DNA from: Bacteroidota bacterium | GTDB taxonomy: Bacteria > Bacteroidota > Bacteroidia > Bacteroidales > F082 | Direction of reading: 5' to 3' | Length of the DNA: 64,000 nucleotides | NCBI GenBank assembly: GCA_009773165.1 | Contig: WOUZ01000008.1 | Location: forward strand, 142,244 to 206,243 | Part shown: one piece after another, positions 38,760 through 48,669 of the stretch | Layout of the letters: each line of letters opens with the position of its first letter | Numbering within the stretch: the first letter of the stretch is position 1 | The notes under the pieces: generated by a model | What the model was told of the DNA's origin: nothing | The model's database searches: none | Seen by the model: only the letters and a program-made list of their open reading frames with translations | Made by a program: the position numbers and the translations under genes

Positions 38760-41700
38760 TTATTCTTTGATGAATTTGGTTGTATAAACTGCTTTATCCG
38801 TTGTAAACTGGAGAATATAAACACCCTTTTGCAGATAACTGATATCCAATACATTATTATCAATTCGTGCCATTTTAACGATCACTCCTTTTAAGTCGAA
38901 TATCCGAATCTCACCGGCCTCAGTACCCCTAACAGTGATAACACCTTTTGCAGGATTGGGATAGATTTCCAAAGGTTTTGCGTCTGTTTCAAAAATACCT
39001 GCTGCATCACGCACCAAAGATGGCACTTCCGATGGACTAAAGGCGCGGTTATATACCCTCACTTCATCAATAATACCTTTAAAATAAGCATTATCACCTG
39101 CAACTTTATAGCCCATAGTGAAAGGCATGCTATTTAGATGAATATTACCTGTTAAACTAACCGAATTTTTGAGCACCCCATTCACATAAATACGTTGTTC
39201 CGTACCGTCATAAACACCAGTTATATGGTACCAACTACCTGCAACAGGTTTTATATTGGAATTCAAATTATGTACGCCATCAGTATTCAAATGGAATAAA
39301 ATAGTACCTGTTCCATCGCAAGCAAATTGTAACCCGTATGCATCACCTCCCTTCATTAATATATCCTCAAAACAAGCTGGTTCCTCGTCATGTCGTATCC
39401 AACAAGAGATAGTAAGCTTATTTGTAAGGTTAAAATCTTGATGATGAGGCACTTCAATATAATCATCCGTACCATCAAAGCTATACGCCTGATTTGATGA
39501 ACCGAAGCGATCGTCAACCAACACTGCCTGATTTACTGTACCATGATGGTCTCTTCCGCCTAAATCCTCCGCATTCCCATTAAAAGGATAATAGGCAATA
39601 AGTCCATCACGAATAGAACCAACATTCGTGGCTACAATAAAGTCTGATTTCATTTCTTCGTCATTAACAATACCGTTGCCAACTACAAGCGATACACTGT
39701 AAACTCCGGGATTTTGATAAACTTTCACAGGATTTTGCTCTGTACTGCTGGTTCCATCGCCAAAGTCCCATTGCCATGTAGTCACATTTCGTTGCGCTTT
39801 TGGTGGCATTGGGTCTTTATTGTTATCGGGCGAGCTTGATTGGATGGTGTTAATGATGGTAATTTGACCTGTACTGCCATCAACATCGCAGATATACCAA
39901 TACAATCCTGAACCACTTGTTGGTACCTGAAGGGTATTTAGTAAACCATTCTGGTTATATATCTGTACTACTGCACTCGAAGTTGTGATATCAGGTGAAG
40001 TGGAGTAATTATAGATATAATACTTGTAGACCCCCGGATACATCTCATAAATTGTCATTGTTTCAGGGCCATAACTATCTGTGTCGTCATGATCAAGTGC
40101 AGCATAAGGTGCGCTGGTGGCACTTCCCTGACTGCTGTAATAAACATGATAGCTGTACCCCTCAATCTCAGGTGTTTGTAAGTGAGAATCGAGGTCGGTA
40201 GGCAGTGCTCCCCAGTTCAAAACAAAGCGCAGATTTCCTTCGGCCAATGTTTGTGAGAGAGAAATGTTCAAATTGAGCGATTGTCCCTGCTCAATAACGA
40301 TATTGTTATTCACATAGGTTATATATCCGGTTTTTGAACAAACAACAGTACTCGCACCATCACTTGATTGATCGAAGAATTGAACCGAAAGAGGGACTGT
40401 TCCCTGACGCGTACTTGCATTAAAGCCTGCTGTTAGCGCTCCTAAAGGAATGTTCTCAATCGTATAATTTCCTGCAGCGTTAGTAACTGCAGAAATACCA
40501 GCTATCGATACAGTTGCACCTTCAATAGGGCTGCCAGTTGCGGCATCGGTAACCATACCGGTTAGAATTGCTGTTCCACCATTAACTGTGATGTAATTCA
40601 TTTTTGTTTCTGTGTCGCTACCAGTGCCATTTCCAACTGTTAATGACACTGAGTATGTTCCTCCGATTGAATATATCTTATTTGGGCTCTGCTCAGTACT
40701 TGTCGTTCCGTCACCAAAATTCCATAACCAGGAAGTAACATTGCGGTTTTCCTTTTTCTTTGGAGGCATTACATCGCTTTTATTTCCTGGAGGCATAGTT
40801 TGAATGGTATTTACAATACTGATCTGCCCTGTGGTACCATTAACATCACACACATACCAGTAGAGTCCGTCGCCTTCTGTTGGAATTTGCATCGTGTGTA
40901 AAAGTCCGCTCTGATTATAAATTTGAATGACTGCATCAGAAGTTGTAATCGCAGGAGAATTGGAGTAATTATAAATATAATAATTATATGTTCCTGGAAA
41001 CATTTGGTAAATTGTCATCGTTTCGGGACCATATCCTGTTGTAACATCGTGATCCAGTGCAGCATAAGGAGCCGAGGAAACACTACCTTCATAACTATAA
41101 TAAACGTGATAAGTTTGACCTTCAATATCAGGAGTCAAAAGATGGGAATCCAGATCAGAAGGTGATGCACCCCAATTGATTACAAATCGCAGTTCGCCTT
41201 CGGTCAAAGTTGGTGATAAAGAAATATTTATTGTGAGTGTCTGTCCCTGAGGAACTACAATATTGTTGTTGCTATATGTGCTATATCCTGTTTTAGAACA
41301 CGTAAGGGTATGAGATCCATCACTCGACTGATCAAAGAACTGGACTTCGAGTGGAGCATCACCTGAAGTTGTACTTGCATTGAAGGCTGCGGTAAGCGCT
41401 CCGATCGGGATGTTTGCAATGGAATAGTTACCTGCTGCGTCGGTTGTTGTTGAATAACCAGCAATACTCACCAGTGCTCCCTCAATTGGATTGCCATTGA
41501 GTGCATCAGTAACTAATCCTGACAAAGTACCTGTTCCTGTTGCGGATGGCAATGTGAAGTTTCTTGTGACAGTAGTTCCTGCAACAAGATCAACCAAATG
41601 TGAAATGCTGGTATATCCCGATTTTGAAGCAGTTACATAAACCAAACCAGCCGGAGCTCCGCTTAATGTGTAATTTCCCGATGCATTAGTTGTTGTTGAA

Positions 41701-43409
41701 ACAGCTCCACCAGCATTTACTGTAGCACCCGAAATGGGATTTCCGCCTTCATCAGTGACAATACCTGTTACCGTGCCAGTGTTTTGGAATCCAGTTGCAT
41801 TGATGAGAATTTTGATAAAATCAAGCGCAAATCCATCAGGGACATTGTTAACAGGGTCATCGATCAAAATACTTACTGTTCCATCAGCAAAGAGTTGATT
41901 AAATTCAGCAGGCAATTGAGCTGTAATAAGTTTACCAATAGGACCTGTTTGGTTCAAACTATTTATGATACTTTCCAAAATAGGCACGCGCACTCCGTCT
42001 ATAGTTACGAGAAAAACATTTGGCCCAAACACTCCAGCTTGAAAATCATCTACAAAAAGCTGTAAAGTAACTGTCTGAATAGTAACAGATTGTAGATTAT
42101 AACTCAGAACAACCGGACGCGGAGTGTTTTCAGGTCGGGATGTAGTGCTCGTGTAACCATCTTTTGAAGGTGATGAGTAATTGAACCCTGAGATAACCAT
42201 AATCCGGTCAGTACCATCGGGATCATCAGCCTCTGGAAAGAAAGGGTACCCATGCGCTGGAGTATTCTGACCAGTGAAAGGATCAAATCCGGCAGGCCAA
42301 CCAAAACCAAGGTTATCCACATCACCTGTCCGATGCATTAGCGCTGCTTCAGGAGTATTATATAATGTAATCGTTGTGGCTGTCCAGTCATCGCCTCCCC
42401 CGCTACCGGAAGCTGTTGTAAAAGAAATCTGATTACCATAAGCAGTTCCAGCACTATTGGTTGCATAGGCGCGAACAAAATAAGGTGTGTTAGCAGTAAG
42501 ACCTGTAAGACTTGAACTGAAACTTCCTGTTCCTGTACCATTGCTGGTTATGCCCAAATTACTTGCAACTGTTGGATTTTGAGAAGTACTCCAAACAACA
42601 CCACGATTTGTAACTGAGGCTCCACCATCAGCACTTATATTACCTCCCGAAACAGCGGTTGTTTGTGTGATTGAAGTAGCAGTTGAAGTTGTTAGTGTGG
42701 GCAGGCTCGCCTGATCAGTGGTCGTAACACTAAAATCATCCACCATAAATATAAAAGCATCATCTGATACGCATTGAATCCCAATGTACACATTTTGTCC
42801 ATTATAGGCATCAAGATTGAAAGTCTTTTGTTCCCAGGCAGTTGCGGGAGCAGTGAGGTAATTACTACCACTTATAATCGTAAAACTCGAAGGATTTGTA
42901 TTCGTAGTTGAAACTCCTACTTTATACCGTTCAAGTCCATACTGATCGGTATAAGATTTCACCCAGAACGAAACAGAAGAGTTAGAGCCCAGACTCACTT
43001 GGGGTGAAATCAACCAGTCGTTATTAGCGCCATCAGTGGAGGCAAAGCTAGCCGCGAATTTGCTTCCGGTATGAGGCAAAATTGCAGCATTGGTTAACGG
43101 AGGCGTGGTCACTGCCGGGTTAAAAACAATAAATGCCATGGCTTGGCCCGAATTTGGAAAAGTAACTCCTTCAATTCCATAAGTTGATTTTTGATCCACA
43201 TCAACTGTAGTCCATGGGGCAAAACTTATGTTAAAATCAGGATAGGTTTCAAAGCCATCTGTAAGATTTGCAGTCCCTTCTACAGTCTTATTTTCAAATA
43301 CCTGGTGATAAACTGAAGAGGAAGGCTGCACATGTGTTCTTGATAGAGATTGTGCAAAAGTTGCGATCGAAAATACGAGCAACACAACTAACAATACATG
43401 TTTTTTCAT
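38760..43409 (-). CDS. Giant modular T9SS-secreted protein with two 320-residue repeats
   Basis: A 1549-residue exported protein with signal peptide 1-20. In order: a cleaved-adhesin/MAM-like domain (48-230), an FN3-like domain (235-333) and a domain of unknown type (340-540). Next is a CarboxypepD_reg domain (543-622), followed by two tandem repeats (626-945 and 946-1265). A LamG/concanavalin-like domain (1266-1462) and a T9SS type A sorting domain (about 1471-1549, EIYPNPAKGVITV) end the protein. Each repeat mixes CarboxypepD_reg, PKD and YfaP/DUF2135-like sequence in an interdigitated order (see findings). No catalytic residues are recognised, so it is probably a surface or extracellular binding/adhesion protein. 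Confidence 0.88.
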   Translation of the reverse strand: MKKHVLLVVLLVFSIATFAQSLSRTHVQPSSSVYHQVFENKTVEGTANLTDGFETYPDFNISFAPWTTVDVDQKSTYGIEGVTFPNSGQAMAFIVFNPAVTTPPLTNAAILPHTGSKFAASFASTDGANNDWLISPQVSLGSNSSVSFWVKSYTDQYGLERYKVGVSTTNTNPSSFTIISGSNYLTAPATAWEQKTFNLDAYNGQNVYIGIQCVSDDAFIFMVDDFSVTTTDQASLPTLTTSTATSITQTTAVSGGNISADGGASVTNRGVVWSTSQNPTVASNLGITSNGTGTGSFSSSLTGLTANTPYFVRAYATNSAGTAYGNQISFTTASGSGGGDDWTATTITLYNTPEAALMHRTGDVDNLGFGWPAGFDPFTGQNTPAHGYPFFPEADDPDGTDRIMVISGFNYSSPSKDGYTSTTSRPENTPRPVVLSYNLQSVTIQTVTLQLFVDDFQAGVFGPNVFLVTIDGVRVPILESIINSLNQTGPIGKLITAQLPAEFNQLFADGTVSILIDDPVNNVPDGFALDFIKILINATGFQNTGTVTGIVTDEGGNPISGATVNAGGAVSTTTNASGNYTLSGAPAGLVYVTASKSGYTSISHLVDLVAGTTVTRNFTLPSATGTGTLSGLVTDALNGNPIEGALVSIAGYSTTTDAAGNYSIANIPIGALTAAFNASTTSGDAPLEVQFFDQSSDGSHTLTCSKTGYSTYSNNNIVVPQGQTLTINISLSPTLTEGELRFVINWGASPSDLDSHLLTPDIEGQTYHVYYSYEGSVSSAPYAALDHDVTTGYGPETMTIYQMFPGTYNYYIYNYSNSPAITTSDAVIQIYNQSGLLHTMQIPTEGDGLYWYVCDVNGTTGQISIVNTIQTMPPGNKSDVMPPKKKENRNVTSWLWNFGDGTTSTEQSPNKIYSIGGTYSVSLTVGNGTGSDTETKMNYITVNGGTAILTGMVTDAATGSPIEGATVSIAGISAVTNAAGNYTIENIPLGALTAGFNASTRQGTVPLSVQFFDQSSDGASTVVCSKTGYITYVNNNIVIEQGQSLNLNISLSQTLAEGNLRFVLNWGALPTDLDSHLQTPEIEGYSYHVYYSSQGSATSAPYAALDHDDTDSYGPETMTIYEMYPGVYKYYIYNYSTSPDITTSSAVVQIYNQNGLLNTLQVPTSGSGLYWYICDVDGSTGQITIINTIQSSSPDNNKDPMPPKAQRNVTTWQWDFGDGTSSTEQNPVKVYQNPGVYSVSLVVGNGIVNDEEMKSDFIVATNVGSIRDGLIAYYPFNGNAEDLGGRDHHGTVNQAVLVDDRFGSSNQAYSFDGTDDYIEVPHHQDFNLTNKLTISCWIRHDEEPACFEDILMKGGDAYGLQFACDGTGTILFHLNTDGVHNLNSNIKPVAGSWYHITGVYDGTEQRIYVNGVLKNSVSLTGNIHLNSMPFTMGYKVAGDNAYFKGIIDEVRVYNRAFSPSEVPSLVRDAAGIFETDAKPLEIYPNPAKGVITVRGTEAGEIRIFDLKGVIVKMARIDNNVLDISYLQKGVYILQFTTDKAVYTTKFIKE
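39615..40574 (-). repeat. Tandem module copy 2 (residues 946-1265)
   Basis: Second copy of the 320-residue module. Its order of segments is the same as in copy 1, for example IENIPLGALTAGFNAST, the DLDSHLQTPEIEG block and DFGDGTSSTEQNP. Confidence 0.88.
40575..41534 (-). repeat. Tandem module copy 1 (residues 626-945)
   Basis: First copy of the module. Corresponding blocks are IANIPIGALTAAFNAST, DLDSHLLTPDIEG and NFGDGTTSTEQSP. The two copies are aligned with an offset of 318-320 residues and are clearly diverged rather than identical. Confidence 0.88.
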
Positions 43410-43596
43410 GATTAAATAATTTGGTTGGCGTAAAATTATACGAATCTCTAATTAAACACAACTATTTGAAGCAATCAAGAATCGTTATAAATAAGGGAAA
43501 ATCAGTTCAATGAATGATCAATCTTGATCAACAAAAAAAGAAGGTATAAAAAACTAAATGAGTCTAATTTAAAGGGCATAATTGCCGATTTTAGAC

Positions 43597-45357
43597 TTAA
43601 ATTTCGGCTTCCAAACCCAGTTCATCTTTAAACAGTCTCAGCATCGGACGATGCGCCGCCATTTTCTCAAATTTCTCACGGTCGGTATACGCTTCTTTGT
43701 CAACGGGAGCTTCAACAAGTACAGGATCAAGGGTAATTAAGGTATTACTCAGATTGTTTTTGAGAAAATCAAGCAACGCATTCATTTTCAACTTATCAGC
43801 AAGCAGTAAATTATTATCAACTTTAAAGCGTATGACATAATCTGATGATATTTCAGGCTCATATTTCAATAAAGCAAGAGCAAAACTTGGTGAAGATTCC
43901 TTGTGGGTCTGAGCAAATGAATTCCAAAAATGATTCAAATCAGTTTTAGAGAAACTTGACTCTAAAACAACAGGAACTTCATCTTTTTTTTCGGCTGCTT
44001 CTAAAGCCGCATTAATTGAAAACATGCCGGTCTTTGGTTTTACAACGGCTTGAGCAACATTCTCTTTTTGGATAACCGTTGCGCTGCCAGTAGGATTGCT
44101 ACGTATTAAAGGCGCTGGATTTGGAGTGGCTTGAACAGCATGTGCAACATTGGCAGGAGCGGTACTTTTTGCGACAGGAACTGAAGGTGCTGCAACATTG
44201 ACCTGAGGCGTGGCAGGTGCTGCAGCCAATGGAGCAGGTGTTTTATGATCATCCGAAGGAGCAGGCTTTGTGATCCCACAAATCTGAAGCATGGCAATTT
44301 CAACAAGCAAACGCTTGCTACTGCTCCTTGCATAATTTAAGTCGCATTGATTTTGAATTTCTAAAGCCTTCAATAGAAATGCACTATTGCAAAAAGCAGC
44401 CTGATTTGCATAGCGATCACGCAAAGATTGTGAAGTCTCGAGCAAAGAGGTTGTAGCAGGATCTTTACTTACCAGTAGGTTTCTTAAATGACTTCCCAAT
44501 CCGGTCACAAAATGCTGACCATCAAACCCGTTGTCAATAATTTCATTCAACCTTAACAATACGCCGGTGGTGTTACTTTGCAACATATCAGCTGTCATGC
44601 TGAAATAATAGTCATAATCCAGCACATTGAGATTATCAATAACATTCTTGTAAGATATCGAGCTTCCGGAGAAACTCACCATCTGATCAAAAATCGAAAG
44701 TGCATCCCGCAGCGCTCCATCGGCTTTTTGGGCAATAATATTAAGTGCATCATGTTCAGCTTCAACATTTTCCTTTTGAGCAACATAATGAAGATGCTGA
44801 ACGATATCATCAACCGTTATGCGTTTGAAATCGAAAATCTGACAACGCGATAAAATTGTAGGAATGATTTTATGTTTCTCGGTAGTAGCAAGAATGAATT
44901 TTGCGTATGAAGGCGGCTCTTCCAATGTTTTCAAAAAGGCGTTAAAGGCGGCTGAAGACAGCATGTGAACCTCATCAATGATATAGATTTTATATTTTCC
45001 AACCTGAGGAGGAATGCGTACCTGATCAACAAGTGCCCTGATATCATCAACGGAGTTATTGGAAGCCGCATCAAGCTCATGAATATTAAATGAAGCGGAA
45101 TTTCGGAAAGAAACACATGATTCACATTTATCGCAGGCTTCCATTTCAGGGCTTGGATTCAGACAGTTGATAGTTTTTGCCATAATACGGGCGCAGGTTG
45201 TTTTTCCAACACCTCTGGGTCCTGTAAACAAAAAAGCCTGAGCAAGAATATTGTTTCGAATAGCATTCTTTAATGTTGAAGTTATAGCCGTTTGACCTAC
45301 AACCATATCAAAGGTTGCAGGGCGGTATTTACGGGCAGAAACGATAAACTGTTCCAT
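43597..45357 (-). CDS. dnaX: DNA polymerase III gamma/tau subunit
   Basis: A 586-residue clamp-loader ATPase. The N-terminus shows KYRPATFDMVVGQ and Walker A GPRGVGKTT (46-54). The zinc module has cysteines C65, C75, C78 and C81. The DEVHML Walker B starts at 128, followed by LKTLEEPPSYAKFILATTE and the sensor region PTILSRCQIFDFKRI. Residues about 370-460 are an Ala/Pro-rich linker. The C-terminal 110 residues form a tau-like domain. It loads the sliding clamp during replication. No recR or ybaB gene is adjacent. Confidence 0.95.
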   Translation of the reverse strand: MEQFIVSARKYRPATFDMVVGQTAITSTLKNAIRNNILAQAFLFTGPRGVGKTTCARIMAKTINCLNPSPEMEACDKCESCVSFRNSASFNIHELDAASNNSVDDIRALVDQVRIPPQVGKYKIYIIDEVHMLSSAAFNAFLKTLEEPPSYAKFILATTEKHKIIPTILSRCQIFDFKRITVDDIVQHLHYVAQKENVEAEHDALNIIAQKADGALRDALSIFDQMVSFSGSSISYKNVIDNLNVLDYDYYFSMTADMLQSNTTGVLLRLNEIIDNGFDGQHFVTGLGSHLRNLLVSKDPATTSLLETSQSLRDRYANQAAFCNSAFLLKALEIQNQCDLNYARSSSKRLLVEIAMLQICGITKPAPSDDHKTPAPLAAAPATPQVNVAAPSVPVAKSTAPANVAHAVQATPNPAPLIRSNPTGSATVIQKENVAQAVVKPKTGMFSINAALEAAEKKDEVPVVLESSFSKTDLNHFWNSFAQTHKESSPSFALALLKYEPEISSDYVIRFKVDNNLLLADKLKMNALLDFLKNNLSNTLITLDPVLVEAPVDKEAYTDREKFEKMAAHRPMLRLFKDELGLEAEI

Positions 45358-45380
45358 GAAATGAGTCGTGTTTTGATCTT

Positions 45381-45388
45381 CAAAAGTA
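45381..45388 (-). promoter_or_regulatory. -7 promoter element (TACTTTTG) for dnaX
   Basis: Exact TAnnTTTG on the minus strand, 23 bases upstream of the ATG at 45,357. Confidence 0.55.
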
Positions 45389-45483
45389 CAAAAAAGCTGA
45401 TTCAGGAAATCGTTATCCTGAAAAAGAAAGCATCTCGATGAAACACCACTCCTTCAACTCAATTAAATTTTGAATTTGGCTGC

Positions 45484-45511
45484 TTGCTGTTATTTAAAAT
45501 GGTTAATTTTG
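45484..45511 (+). promoter_or_regulatory. Promoter (-33 TTG, -7 TAATTTTG) for the deacetylase-like gene
   Basis: TTG at 45,484-45,486 and TAATTTTG at 45,504-45,511, spacer 17. The ATG at 45,518 begins six bases after the -7 box, so a leaderless mRNA is possible. Confidence 0.6.
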
Positions 45512-45517
45512 AAGCCT

Positions 45518-46831
45518 ATGGATGCTTTGCTCGTATTAGTCCCAAAAATTACCAACAGGTTGAAATACACCTTTGATTTGGTGCTAAATCAACTTTTGGG
45601 AATAAACTATGATTTAACGACTGATTTAGTGCGCTTTGAACAGCGCGGCCATCTTCGTATTGTCTACGGCCCGACACCAGTTGGAAACTATCATTTTTTA
45701 AAGTCAAACAATCTTTTATTTGAAAGAGAAATCCATCATCAGGAACTCAAACCATTTGACCATGATGGGATAAAGGTGCTGTTTCCAGTTTTTGACCGCA
45801 AGTCGTTATTGCCATATGATTTGTTTTCAGCTACTTTTTATCTGGTGAGCCGTTATGAAGAATATCTGCCTTTTGTTTCGGATCAGCACGGGCGATTTGA
45901 AGCCTCATCCAGTTGTTTGTTTCAACACGGAATGCTTCAGCGGCCAGTAGTAAACATTTGGTCAAGACAACTTGGCACACTCTTAAGTCAACTTTTTCCG
46001 GCTTTACAACTCCAGTTTCCAACCTACACCTTCACTCCTACTTATGATATTGATGCTGCATGGGCATATCTGCATAAAGGGCTTTACAGGTCAGCGGGAG
46101 CCTTTGCACGTGATCTCATGTACAGGGATTATCATGAAATGAAGCGCAGGCACAATGTTTTACGCGGAAAAGAGAAAGACCCCTTTGATACGTTCGAACT
46201 GCAATTTGAACTACAAAAAACATATAATCTGCAGCCTGTGTACTTCATCCTTTTCGCTGAATACGGGCTCAACGACAAAAATATTTCAACAAGAAATCCC
46301 TCATTCCGACAGCTGATAAAACGATTAGGTGATTACGCTTCGGTTGGGATTCATCCTTCATACGGTTCATTTCAGAATAAAATTAAGCTTCGTTCTGAAA
46401 TTTCGGCACTTATAGAAGTACTGAACAGGGAAGTTACAAAAAGTCGTCAGCATTTTTTGCGTATGAGTCTGCCAGCAACATACCATCATCTTATCGATTT
46501 GGATATTACTGACGATTACACCATGGGCTATGCTTCACAACCAGGCTTCAGAGCCGGAATCGCAAATAGTTTTTTGTTTTATGACCTCGATCACGACCTC
46601 CCTACGAATCTACGCGTTCATCCGATTACACTCATGGATGGAACTCTTCGTGATTACATGAAACTGGATGGAGATAAAGCCATCGAAACTGCCACGCAAC
46701 TCTGTAACGAAGTGAAAGCTGTGGGCGGCACATTTGTTACTCTTTGGCACAACGAAACATTAAGCAACCAGAAACGCTGGAAAGGCTGGGTCAAAATCTA
46801 CGAAGAAATTATTCGAACAGCAATTTCATAG
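45518..46831 (+). CDS. Polysaccharide deacetylase-family protein (cytosolic)
   Basis: A 437-residue protein starting at ATG 45,518; the longer frame overlaps the promoter. The N-terminal 180 residues form the DUF7033-like domain that precedes such deacetylases (SATFYLVSRYEEYLPF). The deacetylase domain begins at TPTYDIDAAW and includes VGIHPSYGSF and, near the end, LWHNETL. No signal peptide is seen. It starts a two-gene unit with a FemAB-like acyltransferase, a pairing consistent with cell-envelope polysaccharide or exopolysaccharide modification (inference). Confidence 0.8.
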   Translation: MDALLVLVPKITNRLKYTFDLVLNQLLGINYDLTTDLVRFEQRGHLRIVYGPTPVGNYHFLKSNNLLFEREIHHQELKPFDHDGIKVLFPVFDRKSLLPYDLFSATFYLVSRYEEYLPFVSDQHGRFEASSSCLFQHGMLQRPVVNIWSRQLGTLLSQLFPALQLQFPTYTFTPTYDIDAAWAYLHKGLYRSAGAFARDLMYRDYHEMKRRHNVLRGKEKDPFDTFELQFELQKTYNLQPVYFILFAEYGLNDKNISTRNPSFRQLIKRLGDYASVGIHPSYGSFQNKIKLRSEISALIEVLNREVTKSRQHFLRMSLPATYHHLIDLDITDDYTMGYASQPGFRAGIANSFLFYDLDHDLPTNLRVHPITLMDGTLRDYMKLDGDKAIETATQLCNEVKAVGGTFVTLWHNETLSNQKRWKGWVKIYEEIIRTAIS

Positions 46832-46845
46832 TTGTACATTTTATT

Positions 46846-47784
46846 ATGATAAAATATCTGAAGCACAACGAGATAGATAAGCAGAAGTGGGATAAGTGCA
46901 TCCGGGAGTCTTTTAATGGCAACGTTTATGGATGGTCGTGGTATTTAGATATTGTTCATCAAAATTGGGAAGCACTTGTCGAAAATGACTACGAACGAGT
47001 GTTCCCTTTAACCGGCAATAGCAGATTTGGCATTCATTATCTTTTTCAACCATTTTTCGCTCAGCAACTTGGTATTTTTTCCCGAACAATATTAAGTGCC
47101 GAAATTATTGGGACATTTGTTGAAGCAATTCCTAAACACTTTAAGCATATTCAGATTAGGCTGAATACTCACAACCGAACGGATACTATCCCATACGAGA
47201 GTTTTACTCATATCAATCACGAGCTCGACCTAATACATTCCTACGAAAGGCTGCAAAAAAAGTACTCCTCCAACACCAAACGAAACCTGAAGAAAGCCGA
47301 AGAGGCTAAACTAAATATCGTTCCAAACATACGACCTGAAGATATCGTTGAAATGTTTCGCAAAAACCGTGGAAGAACAATTAGCCATTGGAACGACAGA
47401 GAATACAACAGGTTGATCAAATTGGTTTACGCAGGTATTTACCGCAGTCAGGCAAAGTTATACGGGGCTTACACTCCAGAGAATCAGTTATGCGGAGGAG
47501 CTATTTTTGTTAAAAGTCATGGAAAACTTGTGTTTCTCTTTTCTGGAGCTACCGACTTTGGCAGGGAAACACACGCTTTAAACCTTATTCTTGATCACGT
47601 TATCAGAGAATATTCCTCCGGCCCTTTAGTATTGGATTTTGAAGGATCAGATAATCCAAATCTAGCCCGCTTTTACAAAGGATTTGGAAGCAAAGAAACA
47701 ACCTATCCGGGAATTTACATTAACCGTCTTCCAATGTTGATACGTTTTAGTATGAAAATCATTCGATTAAGAAAAAAACTTTGA
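46846..47784 (+). CDS. FemAB/GNAT-like acyltransferase
   Basis: A 312-residue protein starting at ATG 46,846, 14 bp after the deacetylase-like gene; the longer frame overlaps that gene. The sequence pattern fits the GNAT-fold BioF2/FemAB-like family. It has NVYGWSWYLDIV at the N-terminus, the basic RNLKKAEEAKLNIV segment, GGAIFVKSHGKLVFLFSGAT and LDFEGSDNPNLARFYKGFG near the C-terminus. These proteins add aminoacyl or acyl groups to peptidoglycan precursors or polysaccharides. The specific donor and acceptor are unknown. Confidence 0.75.
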   Translation: MIKYLKHNEIDKQKWDKCIRESFNGNVYGWSWYLDIVHQNWEALVENDYERVFPLTGNSRFGIHYLFQPFFAQQLGIFSRTILSAEIIGTFVEAIPKHFKHIQIRLNTHNRTDTIPYESFTHINHELDLIHSYERLQKKYSSNTKRNLKKAEEAKLNIVPNIRPEDIVEMFRKNRGRTISHWNDREYNRLIKLVYAGIYRSQAKLYGAYTPENQLCGGAIFVKSHGKLVFLFSGATDFGRETHALNLILDHVIREYSSGPLVLDFEGSDNPNLARFYKGFGSKETTYPGIYINRLPMLIRFSMKIIRLRKKL

Positions 47785-47974
47785 AATTAATTTGTGTTTT
47801 TTGGCAACCTGACACATCCATAATTATAGCTACTTTAATTGTTTTTAGGAAGAAATCAATCAACTTAGAATTTCGAAATTTGAATGAAACATCATTTTTT
47901 TCATTTTCAAAGCGTTAAATAAGAATAAAAAAACAGAATTCATTGTTTAAAAAACGTATTGAACCAATTATTCT

Positions 47975-47982
47975 TATTTTTG
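47975..47982 (+). promoter_or_regulatory. -7 promoter element (TATTTTTG) for the upp operon
   Basis: Exact TAnnTTTG, 22 bases upstream of the ATG at 48,005. Confidence 0.6.
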
Positions 47983-48004
47983 CTCACACGCAAAAATCCT
48001 TCCA

Positions 48005-48661
48005 ATGATCAAAAACTTAGGTGAAATTAATTCTGTTTTTAATCAGTTCATTGCCGAACTGCGCGATATTGACATTCAAAATGACCGTATGCGGTTTCGT
48101 AGAAATCTTGAGCGCCTTGGCGAAATATTTGCCTACGAAATAAGCAAAACCTTTGAGTATAAAACTGCGGAAATAACCACGCCCTTAGGAATGGCAGAGA
48201 TGCAACTCATGACAGAACAACCTGTACTTGCTACAATTTTAAGAGCCGGATTACCCCTGCACCAGGGCATGTTGAATTACTTTGACAAAGCTGACAATGC
48301 ATTTATAACGGCATATCGAAAATATGATAAAAACGAAGCATTCGATATTCGTGTTGAATACATCTCAAGTCCGGATATTACGGATAAAATACTGATATTG
48401 AGTGATCCCATGCTTGCGACAGGTGCCTCAATAGTAAAAACAGTTCGTGGAATGATTGCCAATGGGCTTCCAAAGCAGATTCATATTGTAGCAGCTTTGG
48501 CTAGTAGCGAAGGCATTGATTTCATTCAACGCAACCTCTCACTATATAATGTCTCAGTTTGGGTGGGTGGAATTGACGACGAACTAACAGCTCAGGCATA
48601 TATTGTTCCTGGTCTTGGTGACGCAGGAGACCTCTCATTCGGAAAAAAAAGTGATCAATAA
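48005..48661 (+). CDS. upp: Uracil phosphoribosyltransferase
   Basis: A 218-residue type I PRTase. The PRPP-binding motif is [13 protein letters not shown], and a uracil-binding segment near the C-terminus ([15 protein letters not shown]) is diagnostic for UPRT. It salvages uracil to UMP with PRPP. It is followed 8 bp later by an ABC permease gene and then by a carbonic anhydrase gene, which look co-transcribed. Confidence 0.94.
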   Translation: MIKNLGEINSVFNQFIAELRDIDIQNDRMRFRRNLERLGEIFAYEISKTFEYKTAEITTPLGMAEMQLMTEQPVLATILRAGLPLHQGMLNYFDKADNAFITAYRKYDKNEAFDIRVEYISSPDITDKILILSDPMLATGASIVKTVRGMIANGLPKQIHIVAALASSEGIDFIQRNLSLYNVSVWVGGIDDELTAQAYIVPGLGDAGDLSFGKKSDQ

Positions 48662-48669
48662 ATAACAAA

